Shown piece after piece: positions 8,183-15,964 of a stretch of 33,068 nt of DNA (the stretch's first letter is position 1; each line of letters starts with the position of its first letter). A program made the position numbers and the translations under genes. The stretch lies in contig JBMZFW010000007.1 in NCBI GenBank assembly GCA_049615605.1, positions 1 through 33,068 on the forward strand. Direction: 5' to 3'. The notes under the pieces were generated by a model, which was not told where the DNA came from, made no database searches, and worked only from the letters and a program-made list of their open reading frames with translations. This stretch comes from JAQWUY01 sp049615605. GTDB taxonomy: Bacteria > Pseudomonadota > Alphaproteobacteria > JAQWUY01.

Positions 8183-9565
8183 TTATTTTAAAGCAGAAAG
8201 CCTAATGATAGTTTCTTTTTTACCCAAAATGTCCATAATTTCAAAAATGGCAGGGCTATTTGTTGTGCCAGAAATCGTCGCACGAATTGGTTGGGCAACG
8301 CTACCGAATTTTAATTCATTGTCTTCAATATGTTTTTTAACAGCTGTTTCAATGTTTTGTTCATTCCAATCAGCAATGTTTCCAAGAACAGTTATAACAT
8401 TTGATAATATTTTAGGGCTTTCTTCTTTAATCATTTTTTGTGCTTTTTCATCAGCCAACGGGAATGTTGGACGATTAATATAAAAATCACAAAGTGTTGG
8501 GAAGTCATTTAATGAAACGGCTCTTTCTTTAATGCTGTTAACACCATTTGTAATTCGCAGTTTCGCAATATCATCAATATTTTTAAACATTGGCATAATG
8601 ATTTTTAATAAATCTTTGTTATCCATTTCTTTGATATAATGGGCGTTTACATTTTCAAGTTTTTTAAAATCCATTCGTGATGGGCTTTTACCAACATTTT
8701 TAAAGTCAAACCATTGAATTGCTTGTTCTTGTGAAAATATTTCTTCGTCCCCGTGTGACCACCCAAGACGGGATAAATAATTCTTTAAAGCAGATGGCAG
8801 ATACCCCATACCTTCGTATTGTTCCACACCCAATGCACCGTGGCGTTTTGATAATTTTTTACCATCTTCACCGTGAATTAATGGAATGTGTGCAAATTGT
8901 GGAATGTTATCGCTTATTGCTTTGAATAAGTGGTATTGACGGAAAGTATTGTTTAAATGGTCATCACCGCGAATAATGTGGGTAATGTTCATATCAATAT
9001 CATCAACAACACAAGATAACATATAAGTTGGTGTGCCATCACTGCGAAGTAAGATAAAGTCGTCCAATTGTTCGTTTGAAACTTTTACAGTACCTTGTAC
9101 TAAGTCATCAACAACAGTTTCGCCAGTTAATGGTGTTTTAATTCTTACAACGGGTTTCACACCTTGTGGTGGTGTGTCTGTATTATCACGCCAAATATTT
9201 GGATAGTGGAAGTTTTCGCCATTTTTTTGTGCTTCTTCACGCATTGCGGTTAATTCTTCAGGAGTGGTATAGCAATAATAAGCCTTACCTTCATCAATAA
9301 GTTTTTGTGCCACAGCTTGGTGGCGTTCAATGTTTTGTGATTGGAAAATGTAATCTTCATCTGAATTTAAACCAAGCCAATTAAGACCTTGTTTAATTGC
9401 GTCAATGGCTTCAGTTGTTGATCTTTCTTTATCAGTATCTTCAATTCGCACCAAGTATTTACCGTTGTTATGACGGGCAAATAAATAGTTAAACAGGGCA
9501 GTTCTTGCACCACCAATATGTAAATAACCAGTTGGCGATGGGGCAAAGCGAACAGTAACAGACAT
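8183..9565 (-). CDS. gltX: Glutamate--tRNA ligase GltX
   Basis: GltX charges tRNA-Glu with glutamate. In organisms using GatCAB it, or a second copy, also misacylates tRNA-Gln. The 460-residue class I synthetase has the HIGH-type signature as HIGG (residues 16-19) after FAPSPTGYL, and the KMSKS-type loop as KLSKR (237-241). A helical anticodon-binding C-terminal domain follows. The start is supported by a strong AGAGGT Shine-Dalgarno just upstream. Whether it is discriminating cannot be read from sequence by eye. The gatCAB genes and tRNA-Glu in the same window make the indirect Gln-tRNA route plausible. Neighbours gltA and comEC are the usual alphaproteobacterial ones. Confidence 0.97.
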   Translation of the reverse strand: MSVTVRFAPSPTGYLHIGGARTALFNYLFARHNNGKYLVRIEDTDKERSTTEAIDAIKQGLNWLGLNSDEDYIFQSQNIERHQAVAQKLIDEGKAYYCYTTPEELTAMREEAQKNGENFHYPNIWRDNTDTPPQGVKPVVRIKTPLTGETVVDDLVQGTVKVSNEQLDDFILLRSDGTPTYMLSCVVDDIDMNITHIIRGDDHLNNTFRQYHLFKAISDNIPQFAHIPLIHGEDGKKLSKRHGALGVEQYEGMGYLPSALKNYLSRLGWSHGDEEIFSQEQAIQWFDFKNVGKSPSRMDFKKLENVNAHYIKEMDNKDLLKIIMPMFKNIDDIAKLRITNGVNSIKERAVSLNDFPTLCDFYINRPTFPLADEKAQKMIKEESPKILSNVITVLGNIADWNEQNIETAVKKHIEDNELKFGSVAQPIRATISGTTNSPAIFEIMDILGKKETIIRLSALK

Positions 9566-9600
9566 TTTAGACCTCTTAATAATAAATAAATTTAATGATT

Positions 9601-9629
9601 ATTTAACATATAAAAGGCATAAAAAACAA
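9601..9629 (-). promoter_or_regulatory. Candidate promoter of gltX
   Basis: On the minus strand TTGTTT (9624-9629) is followed after 17 bp by TTAAAT (9601-9606). It lies in the 80-bp divergent spacer between gltX and comEC. Both hexamers are partial matches, so support is mainly spacing and position. Confidence 0.35.
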
Positions 9630-9645
9630 GTGAAATAAAGATTAA

Positions 9646-11577
9646 ATGCTGTATGATATACCTATGAATACAGTAATTACAAATTTATGGAAAAACATAT
9701 TTTCCATTTATAATCATTTATTTATATTTATTCCCATATTAATGTTTGTTGGAATAAGCATATCCTATAACCTTAGCAGTTATATAGTTTTATATATAAC
9801 CAGTCTAATTACATTAACAGCCGTGGGGTTGTATGTTTATAACTTTAAATTACATAATGATAAAATAACAATTTGTGTCCGCGCATTATTGTTTGTTTTA
9901 CTTGGTATTACCGTTATGGAAATACGCAATAATACAATCGTTAAAACAGATACATTAAGCAGGGGAATGTATGAAATAACGGGCGATGTGGAAAAATTTA
10001 ATCTTGGTAAAGATAAAAATAAAGTAATAATTACAAATATTGAAATATCAGGTGTAAAACAAACAGGTAAAGTTCAGCTTAATACAACAAAATACTTAAG
10101 AACAGGGGATAATATAACCGTTACCGCATTTGTATTTCCACCATCAAAGCCAGTTGTAAAAGGGGCTTTTGATTTTTCAAAGTATGCAAAATACAAAGGT
10201 ATAATTGGTTATGGCAAAATATTATCCATAAACAATATTGTTAAAGCAGATGACACAAACACCGCAAATAAGATTGTTGATTATGTTTATCAAAATATTG
10301 ACCCGCGAACTGCAAGTTTGGCTTCTGCCCTTATAACGGGAAACAGGGCAGGGATTGCAAAAGATGATTTATCCGCACTTCGCAAAAGTGGGCTTGCACA
10401 TTTGCTAGCCATATCGGGGTTACATATTGGTTTGGTAATGGGTGCGGTTTACTTCTTTTTAAAGACATTATTTGTATTATTGTTGTTTAATCGTTCAACC
10501 CTTTATCCAATTAAAAAGATAGCAGGGGTATTAAGCTTAATTGTTGCATTTTTATATGCGGGGCTTGCTGATTTTCCCATACCAACAATTCGGGCGTTCT
10601 TAATGGCGGGGATTGTAATATTGGGCGTGGTGTTTGACAGGCAAGTTGTAAACATAAGAACCGTTGCCATTGTGGCGGGATTTATTGCATTGTTAATTCC
10701 AGAAAGTATATTTTCACCAAGCTTTCAATTATCATTCATTGCTGTATTTAGTCTGGTTGGAATGTTTCAAGTTTATAAATTAAAGTTAAAGGGGATAAAA
10801 GGAATAATACTTGGGGTTATTGTATCTTCAATAATTGTACAAATCGCAACTGCACCATTTATTATTTATCACTTTGGATTATTTTCCAGCCACAGTGTTC
10901 TTGCAAATGTAATGGCAATCCCATTTATGACATTCTTTATTGCGCCAATGTTGTTGTTAAGCGTTCTTGAAATGTTTGTTTTTGGAACAAGTGTATTTAT
11001 TAATATATCGTCATTTGGTCTTGGTATATTGTTGGATTTATCACATTTTATAACCAACCTTGATTACAGCAACTTTTACCTGCCAAGTTTTTCAGGCGTT
11101 GGATTGGCATTATTTGCTTTTGCAGTTGTATTGTTTATTGTAAGTAAGGTTGAAAACAATAAATTTTTTACAAAGTGTGCAGGCGTTGTTGGGATTAGTG
11201 TGGTTGCCATTTCATTATTACCATTAAACAAGCCACTTGTTTATGTAGTTGATAAAAACACAGTACTAGTAAAAGATGGTGATGTTTACAAAGCCAATAA
11301 AAAAGTTGGTTCGTTTGTATCAACGGCTATATTCAGACAAACTGGATTAAAAGTATCAAGTGATATGATTGAAAATGATTTAATTATTAATAAAATATTT
11401 ATAACAATGAAAAAAGATTATATTTGTAATGCAAATAATAATTATAAAGTAATCATTGCCACAAACAGTTTAATAAAGAATTGTAGTGTCCCAAGTATAG
11501 ACCGTACGGATTTATATTTTGAAAAGGGTGGTTTTCAAATTGAAGACAATTATAAAATAACGCCAAACAGAAATTAG
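9646..11577 (+). CDS. comEC: ComEC/Rec2-family DNA uptake channel protein
   Basis: ComEC forms the inner-membrane channel that passes single-stranded DNA into the cytoplasm during natural transformation. The 643-residue protein has N-terminal membrane helices, a soluble OB-like insert (about residues 95-200, DUF4131 type) and the competence domain. That domain carries the hallmark HLLAISGLHIGL (about 253-264), followed by many hydrophobic helices to about residue 530. The last 110 residues are a short, degenerate soluble tail. No metallo-beta-lactamase HxHxDH motif is present. An alternative ATG at 9664 would shorten the product by six residues; both lack a strong ribosome site. The 3' end overlaps lexA by four bases. 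Confidence 0.92.
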   Translation: MLYDIPMNTVITNLWKNIFSIYNHLFIFIPILMFVGISISYNLSSYIVLYITSLITLTAVGLYVYNFKLHNDKITICVRALLFVLLGITVMEIRNNTIVKTDTLSRGMYEITGDVEKFNLGKDKNKVIITNIEISGVKQTGKVQLNTTKYLRTGDNITVTAFVFPPSKPVVKGAFDFSKYAKYKGIIGYGKILSINNIVKADDTNTANKIVDYVYQNIDPRTASLASALITGNRAGIAKDDLSALRKSGLAHLLAISGLHIGLVMGAVYFFLKTLFVLLLFNRSTLYPIKKIAGVLSLIVAFLYAGLADFPIPTIRAFLMAGIVILGVVFDRQVVNIRTVAIVAGFIALLIPESIFSPSFQLSFIAVFSLVGMFQVYKLKLKGIKGIILGVIVSSIIVQIATAPFIIYHFGLFSSHSVLANVMAIPFMTFFIAPMLLLSVLEMFVFGTSVFINISSFGLGILLDLSHFITNLDYSNFYLPSFSGVGLALFAFAVVLFIVSKVENNKFFTKCAGVVGISVVAISLLPLNKPLVYVVDKNTVLVKDGDVYKANKKVGSFVSTAIFRQTGLKVSSDMIENDLIINKIFITMKKDYICNANNNYKVIIATNSLIKNCSVPSIDRTDLYFEKGGFQIEDNYKITPNRN

Positions 11578-12263
11578 TATTTTCTTAATAAGCCAACCAA
11601 GCGACCTTGTATTTCAACTTGGTCTGGGCTGTAAACTTGTGTTTTATATTCGTCATTTTCTGGTTGTAAGTGGACTTGGTTATCTTTGCGGTAAAGCGTT
11701 TTTAATGTTGCTTCTTCGCGGTCAACCAATGCAACCACAATATCACCATCACGGGAATTGTTACATTTTTCAATTAAAACAGTGTCGCCATCAAGAATCC
11801 CCGCCTTAATCATTGAATCACCATCAATTTCAAGGGCATAGTGTTCAAAACCTTTTGATAACATAGTCGTTGGAAAATCAACCATATTGTGTGTTGATGA
11901 AATTGCTTCAATCGGTGTACCCGCAGCGATTTTACCAAGCATTGGAATTTCAACATTTTCAGGTGTATTTGAATTGGCATAACTGATTGATGCTTGTTCT
12001 TCCCTTAACGCACCACCAGTGCTTTTGCTTGCATCAGAATATTTTTGACCATTTGGTAATTTTAAGATTTCAACAGCACGGGCTTTCTTTGGTAATTTAC
12101 GAATATATCCGCGTTCTTCTAAACAATTCATAATTGCGTGAATACCAGATTTTGATTTTGCACCAATAGTATCCTTAATTTCATCAAATGATGGGCATAC
12201 GCCTTTTGTTTCAATTGAATTGATAATTATATTTAGTACCTGTGACTGTCGTGGTGTTAACAT
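11574..12263 (-). CDS. lexA: SOS repressor LexA
   Basis: LexA represses DNA-damage genes and self-cleaves when RecA is activated. The 229-residue protein has an N-terminal winged helix-turn-helix (residues 1 to about 66, LTPRQSQVL to RAVEIL). A roughly 35-residue linker follows, then an S24 peptidase domain. The cleavage bond is Ala114-Gly115 (KIAAGTP), the nucleophile Ser150 (DGDSM) and the general base Lys188 (ATLKTLYR). All catalytic elements are intact. The gene has its own promoter with overlapping GTTC half-sites (12335-12364), implying autorepression. It converges on comEC with a four-base overlap and lies downstream of moaC on the same strand. Confidence 0.97.
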   Translation of the reverse strand: MLTPRQSQVLNIIINSIETKGVCPSFDEIKDTIGAKSKSGIHAIMNCLEERGYIRKLPKKARAVEILKLPNGQKYSDASKSTGGALREEQASISYANSNTPENVEIPMLGKIAAGTPIEAISSTHNMVDFPTTMLSKGFEHYALEIDGDSMIKAGILDGDTVLIEKCNNSRDGDIVVALVDREEATLKTLYRKDNQVHLQPENDEYKTQVYSPDQVEIQGRLVGLLRKY

Positions 12264-12334
12264 TTTAAAATCCCCAAAAATATTTGTTATTTAATATGTA
12301 AATACATATGATTTACATAGTATCTTCATATTCT

Positions 12335-12360
12335 GTTCTATCATTGTTCATATATTGTTG
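12335..12360 (-). promoter_or_regulatory. LexA operator: three GTTC-type half-sites at 11-bp spacing
   Basis: On the + strand GTTC occurs at 12335-12338 and 12346-12349, separated by exactly 7 bp: the direct-repeat SOS box GTTC-N7-GTTC known from Alphaproteobacteria. A third, imperfect copy GTTG follows at 12357-12360, again after 7 bp. The array is about 72-97 bp upstream of the lexA start and covers the -10 and spacer of its promoter. Confidence 0.85.
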
Positions 12361-12364
12361 TCAA
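12335..12364 (-). promoter_or_regulatory. Promoter of lexA overlapping the operator
   Basis: On the minus strand a perfect -35 TTGACA (12359-12364) is followed after 18 bp by TAGAAC (12335-12340). With 17 bp the -10 would be ATAGAA. Transcription would start near 12328, giving a leader of about 65 nt. The first GTTC half-site is the complement of the -10, so bound LexA would block RNA polymerase. Confidence 0.65.
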
Positions 12365-12383
12365 TGCAGAAAATGATATTTTT

Positions 12384-12854
12384 TTATTTTTGTTGGAATT
12401 TACCCGACTTACCGCCATCTTTATAAGTAAGTCTAATATCTTCAATCTTGATTGATTTATCAACGGATTTACACATATCGTATACTGTTAATGCAGATAC
12501 GGAAACGGCTGTTAATGCTTCCATTTCAACGCCAGTTTTTCCGCCAACCTTACAAGTTGCCTCAATTTTAACCCCATTATCTGCAAGGTTAAGAATAACA
12601 CTTACACTATCAAGGCTGATTGGGTGGCATAGGGGAATTAAATCTGGTGTCTTTTTTGCACCCATAATACCCGCAAGTTGGGCAACGCTTAAAACATCGC
12701 CTTTTTTAAATTCGTTATTTTTGATTTTATCAATCGTTTCGCTAGACATTCTAACAAAACCTTTGGCAATGGCGCTACGGCTTGTGGTGTCTTTGCTAGA
12801 GATATCAACCATATGGCTGTTTCCGCTGTCGTCAAAGTGTGTAAAGTCGCTCAT
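12384..12854 (-). CDS. moaC: Cyclic pyranopterin monophosphate synthase MoaC
   Basis: MoaC converts 3',8-cyclo-GTP to cyclic pyranopterin monophosphate in molybdenum cofactor synthesis. The 156-residue product carries the family signatures LIPLCHPI (about residues 73-80) and GVEMEALTAVSVSALTVYDMC (about 108-128). The catalytic Lys/Asp region follows, and length is typical. Its ATG directly abuts the stop of the upstream PPIase gene with no gap. No other Moco gene (moaA, moeA, mobA) is in the window; in many Alphaproteobacteria moeA lies between moaC and lexA. Here lexA follows directly, so the remaining Moco genes must be elsewhere if the pathway is complete. Confidence 0.96.
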   Translation of the reverse strand: MSDFTHFDDSGNSHMVDISSKDTTSRSAIAKGFVRMSSETIDKIKNNEFKKGDVLSVAQLAGIMGAKKTPDLIPLCHPISLDSVSVILNLADNGVKIEATCKVGGKTGVEMEALTAVSVSALTVYDMCKSVDKSIKIEDIRLTYKDGGKSGKFQQK

Positions 12855-14654
12855 TTATTTATTACCACTGTAAATTAATTCAATTGCATCGTTGTTAACG
12901 GAAATATCTTGTTCACCTTGGATATAAGTATAAACGGTATTAACAGTGCTGTTTATTGAAATGTCATTAATTTTATTTGATATTTCACTTGTTTTGTTTT
13001 TTGATACAGAAACAGGGATATTAACATCTGTAATTAATACAGCAGTTGCTTTTGTTTTATTTAAATCAAGAACAACAGAATCCTTATTTGCGCCAAAGAT
13101 TAAATTATTATCCGCATTCATTTTTGCACCTGATATATTACTTATCTTAAAGCCAAGGCTTTTAGCAAGTTTTGTAAATTTATCTTTGTTATTAACAGCT
13201 TTTAATTTAATTAAAGATTCTTGTGCTTTGATTGTACGGGCTTTGCTTAAGAAGTATTTTTTCACATCGTATTTAATATCTTCAAGTTTTGGAATGTGTC
13301 TTGCATTAATTTTGTTAACCTTAACAAATGCATAAGAATTTTCGTCTATGTCAATTGTATCACTTATTTCATTAAGGTCTGTTGTAAATGCTTTTTGTAT
13401 AAATGCAGGGTTGTTTGAAAACTTGTGCTTATCCGAACCGCTTGCATTGATTTTAGCAATATTAATTAATTTAATATTAACTGATTTTGCAACTTCATTT
13501 AATTCAGAACCAGATGAAATTAAATCTTCTGCATCGGTAATAATATCAAGCAATTTACCTTCGGCAAGTTGTGATTTAATTAATAATTTTGCTTCAACGA
13601 AAGATTTATTAACAGCTTTGTTTTTTGCTGTTACATAAATTACAGCTTTACCAAAACCAACATCAACTGGTTTTGATAATGTTTTAACATTGGTGCTAAA
13701 TACAGTATCTTTTACCGCAGTATCAACTGAATTTTTATCCGCTGATTTTGTGAATAATGTTTTTGCATCAACCTTAAATATATCTTTGATTGCTGTTTTT
13801 ATGTCTGTACCTTTTTTAATGGCAGAGCTTAATTTTTTAAACTGTTCTTCATTACCACCAATTGTGTAAAAGCTTACAGATTCAGGTTTTGTATAAAGCT
13901 TTTTATTTTTATTATAAAAAGTTTTTGCTTCTGTGTCTGAAATATTTTTTGCAATAGAATCTTTGCTTATGTAAAGAACACTTATGTCACGCGTTTCATT
14001 AACGGCAAAGTTATTTTTTTCTAAGTCATACAATTTTCTTAAATCAGAATCTGTTGGGTTTGAAACTTTAATAGTTGCAATGTCTATACTTGCCTTGACA
14101 CCGTTTCTTGTTTGGTTGTAATTACGGGCAATTGCATTGCTGATGTTTTTTGGTTGGAATTTAATTGATGCAAAAGCATTAGTGTATCTTTGAACAATTA
14201 AATCTTCTTTTAACCCTTTGATAAAGTCTTCGGCTGTGATTTTATTGTATGCCAAGATTTGTTGAAATTTCCCTTTATCAAATTTATTTAAAGTTTGGAA
14301 TGCTTTAATCTTTTTTAATTCTTTGGCAACGAATTCATCGCTTACAGTGATACCAAGTGCTTTTGCCTGTACCACGATTGATTTTTTACTGATTTCTTGC
14401 CCCAGTATTTGTTGCACCAGTCCAAGGTTTCTTAATTCTTGTGAAGATATATCTTTAATTCCAATATTTTTTATTGCTTGTTGGTATTGACCTGCAATTG
14501 TAATCGTACTGATTTCTTCGCCTTCAACTTGGGCGATTGTCGTATCAGAATTGATTGAACCCGATATACCGCCAACTACGACAAAACTTATTGCAATAAG
14601 AATAAGCATAGTTTTAGCAAAAATATTATTTGTGAATTTGAATATATTTTTCAT
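12855..14654 (-). CDS. PpiD-like membrane-anchored peptidylprolyl isomerase/foldase
   Basis: The 599-residue protein has one N-terminal membrane segment (about residues 13-33) and a large periplasmic part. The first region resembles the SurA/PpiD N-terminal domain (residues about 36-170, with VEGEEIS followed by a long helical section). The middle (about 245-355) fits a degenerate parvulin domain, and a helical C-terminal part follows. Such proteins help secreted and outer-membrane proteins fold at the SecYEG exit. Location between moaC and tpiA is where alphaproteobacterial ppiD-type genes are found, though trp genes normally lie between it and moaC. Conserved parvulin active-site residues are not obvious, so isomerase activity is uncertain. 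Confidence 0.82.
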   Translation of the reverse strand: MKNIFKFTNNIFAKTMLILIAISFVVVGGISGSINSDTTIAQVEGEEISTITIAGQYQQAIKNIGIKDISSQELRNLGLVQQILGQEISKKSIVVQAKALGITVSDEFVAKELKKIKAFQTLNKFDKGKFQQILAYNKITAEDFIKGLKEDLIVQRYTNAFASIKFQPKNISNAIARNYNQTRNGVKASIDIATIKVSNPTDSDLRKLYDLEKNNFAVNETRDISVLYISKDSIAKNISDTEAKTFYNKNKKLYTKPESVSFYTIGGNEEQFKKLSSAIKKGTDIKTAIKDIFKVDAKTLFTKSADKNSVDTAVKDTVFSTNVKTLSKPVDVGFGKAVIYVTAKNKAVNKSFVEAKLLIKSQLAEGKLLDIITDAEDLISSGSELNEVAKSVNIKLINIAKINASGSDKHKFSNNPAFIQKAFTTDLNEISDTIDIDENSYAFVKVNKINARHIPKLEDIKYDVKKYFLSKARTIKAQESLIKLKAVNNKDKFTKLAKSLGFKISNISGAKMNADNNLIFGANKDSVVLDLNKTKATAVLITDVNIPVSVSKNKTSEISNKINDISINSTVNTVYTYIQGEQDISVNNDAIELIYSGNK

Positions 14655-14683
14655 TTTTTATCCCGACTGGTTTAATTATTATT

Positions 14684-14712
14684 TTTAAATATTTAAGAAT
14701 GTGCTATATAAT
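14684..14712 (+). promoter_or_regulatory. Candidate promoter of tpiA
   Basis: A perfect -10 TATAAT lies at 14707-14712, 54 bp before the tpiA ATG. A weak -35, TTTAAA, sits 17 bp upstream (14684-14689). A shifted reading gives TGC-TATATA, an extended -10. The -10 is convincing; the -35 is not. Confidence 0.45.
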
Positions 14713-14736
14713 ATTGCTTAATACTAAAAAGTGCAA
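14708..14736 (-). promoter_or_regulatory. Candidate promoter of the PpiD-like gene
   Basis: On the minus strand TTGCAC (14731-14736) and TATTAT (14708-14713) are exactly 17 bp apart, with the expected start near 14701, about 46 bp before the ATG. The -10 overlaps, on the opposite strand, the -10 of the tpiA promoter. Confidence 0.5.
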
Positions 14737-14766
14737 GATATATCTTAAAATAAGAAAGGCAATGAT

Positions 14767-15525
14767 ATGAGAACCCCTATGATAGCAGGCAACTGGAAAA
14801 TGAATAAAGTCAAAGACACATCAGATTTTCCAGAAGAAACATATATTGAAAACATTGTAAATGCGGTTTCGCAAAATGAAAAAGCTGTTGAAATATCAAT
14901 ATTCCCACCATTTTCACACATTGGAATGATGGTTGCATTAGCAGATGATAAAATTAATGTTGGTGCGCAAGATGTGTCATTAAATGCAAATGGGGCATTC
15001 ACAGGTGATGTAAGTGTTGATTTAATCCAAGATGTTGGGGCAAATTCGGCAATCGTTGGTCACAGCGAACGAAGAACCATTCACAAAGAAACAGACGGGG
15101 AAGTTTGTACAAAGGCTGAAAACCTTATTAAAGAAGGCTTAACTGCGGTAATTTGTATTGGTGAAACCGAAAGCGAAAACGAAGCGGGTAAAACAATGGA
15201 AGTTATTTTATCACAGTTTGAAAATTCAACGCCAAAAGATGCAGATGCTGGACAAGTTGTAATTGCTTATGAACCAGTATGGGCAATTGGTACAGGTAAA
15301 ACACCAACAACTGAACAAATTCAAGATACCCACGCACAATTAAGGGCGGGCATTGAAAAGTCAAGAGGTTCGGATTTTGCCGAAAATGTAAGGCTTTTAT
15401 ACGGTGGTTCGGTTAACCCAAGTAATGCGAACGAAATATTATCGCAAAGCGATGTGGACGGGGCTTTGGTTGGCGGTGCGTCATTAAAAAGTGAAGATTT
15501 CATAAATATTATAAAATCAGCATAA
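14767..15525 (+). CDS. tpiA: Triosephosphate isomerase
   Basis: TpiA interconverts dihydroxyacetone phosphate and glyceraldehyde 3-phosphate in glycolysis. The 252-residue TIM barrel has the substrate-binding AGNWKMN (Lys11) and the electrophile His99 in VGHSERR. The catalytic Glu169 lies in AYEPVWAIGTGKTP, and the phosphate-binding LYGGSV lies near the C-terminus. All key residues are present. A purine-rich AAAGG lies before the ATG. secG follows after 64 bp, the standard alphaproteobacterial pairing, and transcription likely continues to the terminator after secG. Confidence 0.98.
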   Translation: MRTPMIAGNWKMNKVKDTSDFPEETYIENIVNAVSQNEKAVEISIFPPFSHIGMMVALADDKINVGAQDVSLNANGAFTGDVSVDLIQDVGANSAIVGHSERRTIHKETDGEVCTKAENLIKEGLTAVICIGETESENEAGKTMEVILSQFENSTPKDADAGQVVIAYEPVWAIGTGKTPTTEQIQDTHAQLRAGIEKSRGSDFAENVRLLYGGSVNPSNANEILSQSDVDGALVGGASLKSEDFINIIKSA

Positions 15526-15589
15526 TATGGCTTGTGTTTTTAGTTATTTTATATTAAATATAAAGCTTGTTAAAAATTAAGGAATAATT

Positions 15590-15898
15590 ATGGAAAAAAT
15601 TATATTAGTAATTCATGTATTATCGGCTGTTGCATTAGTTTCGATAATTTTACTACAAAAATCAGAAGGCGGTGCATTAAGCGGTCTTGGCGGTGGTGGT
15701 AATCCAACGGCTGGAATGTTTTCAGCAAAAGGTACAGCGACTGCGTTAACAAGGGTTACAGCTATAATAGCGGTTGTATTTATGGGGTCTGCATTGATGA
15801 TGGCATCAATCAGCAATAAATCAAACAGCCAAACGATACTGGATAAGGTACAAGAACCACTTGTACAGCAAGAGGGCGAAGTGCCACTAACAGAATAA
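15590..15898 (+). CDS. secG: Preprotein translocase subunit SecG
   Basis: SecG is a small partner of SecYE that speeds protein export through the inner membrane. The 102-residue product has two membrane helices (about residues 3-21 and 52-72). They are separated by the conserved loop LQKSEGGALSGLGGGG, with GMFSAKGTATALTR before the second helix. The C-terminal tail is short and polar. A clear AAGGA ribosome site precedes the ATG. It sits between tpiA and pyrG, as in most Alphaproteobacteria, and is followed directly by a strong terminator. Confidence 0.95.
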   Translation: MEKIILVIHVLSAVALVSIILLQKSEGGALSGLGGGGNPTAGMFSAKGTATALTRVTAIIAVVFMGSALMMASISNKSNSQTILDKVQEPLVQQEGEVPLTE

Positions 15899-15904
15899 AC
15901 AACA

Positions 15905-15933
15905 GGGCAACAGAATAGTTGCCCTTTTTTTTT
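15905..15933 (+). terminator. Rho-independent terminator after secG
   Basis: A perfect 7-bp stem GGGCAAC/GTTGCCC (15905-15911 and 15918-15924) with a 6-nt loop is followed by nine T. It begins seven bases after the secG stop and separates tpiA-secG from pyrG. Confidence 0.9.
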
Positions 15934-15964
15934 GAGATTGTTATATTAAATATATAAAAAAGAA

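Noticed and set aside
12448..13638. Long hydrophobic antisense frames opposite moaC and the PpiD-like gene
   Set aside because: Antisense of Lys/Asn/Asp-rich coding sequence gives Phe/Leu/Ile-rich frames. They have no starts with ribosome sites and no domain signal.
15548..15564. 17-bp AT-only palindrome (TTTATATT/AATATAAA) between tpiA and secG
   Set aside because: It has no GC in the stem and no fitting T run, and such palindromes are expected by chance in an AT-rich spacer. It is not a convincing terminator or operator.
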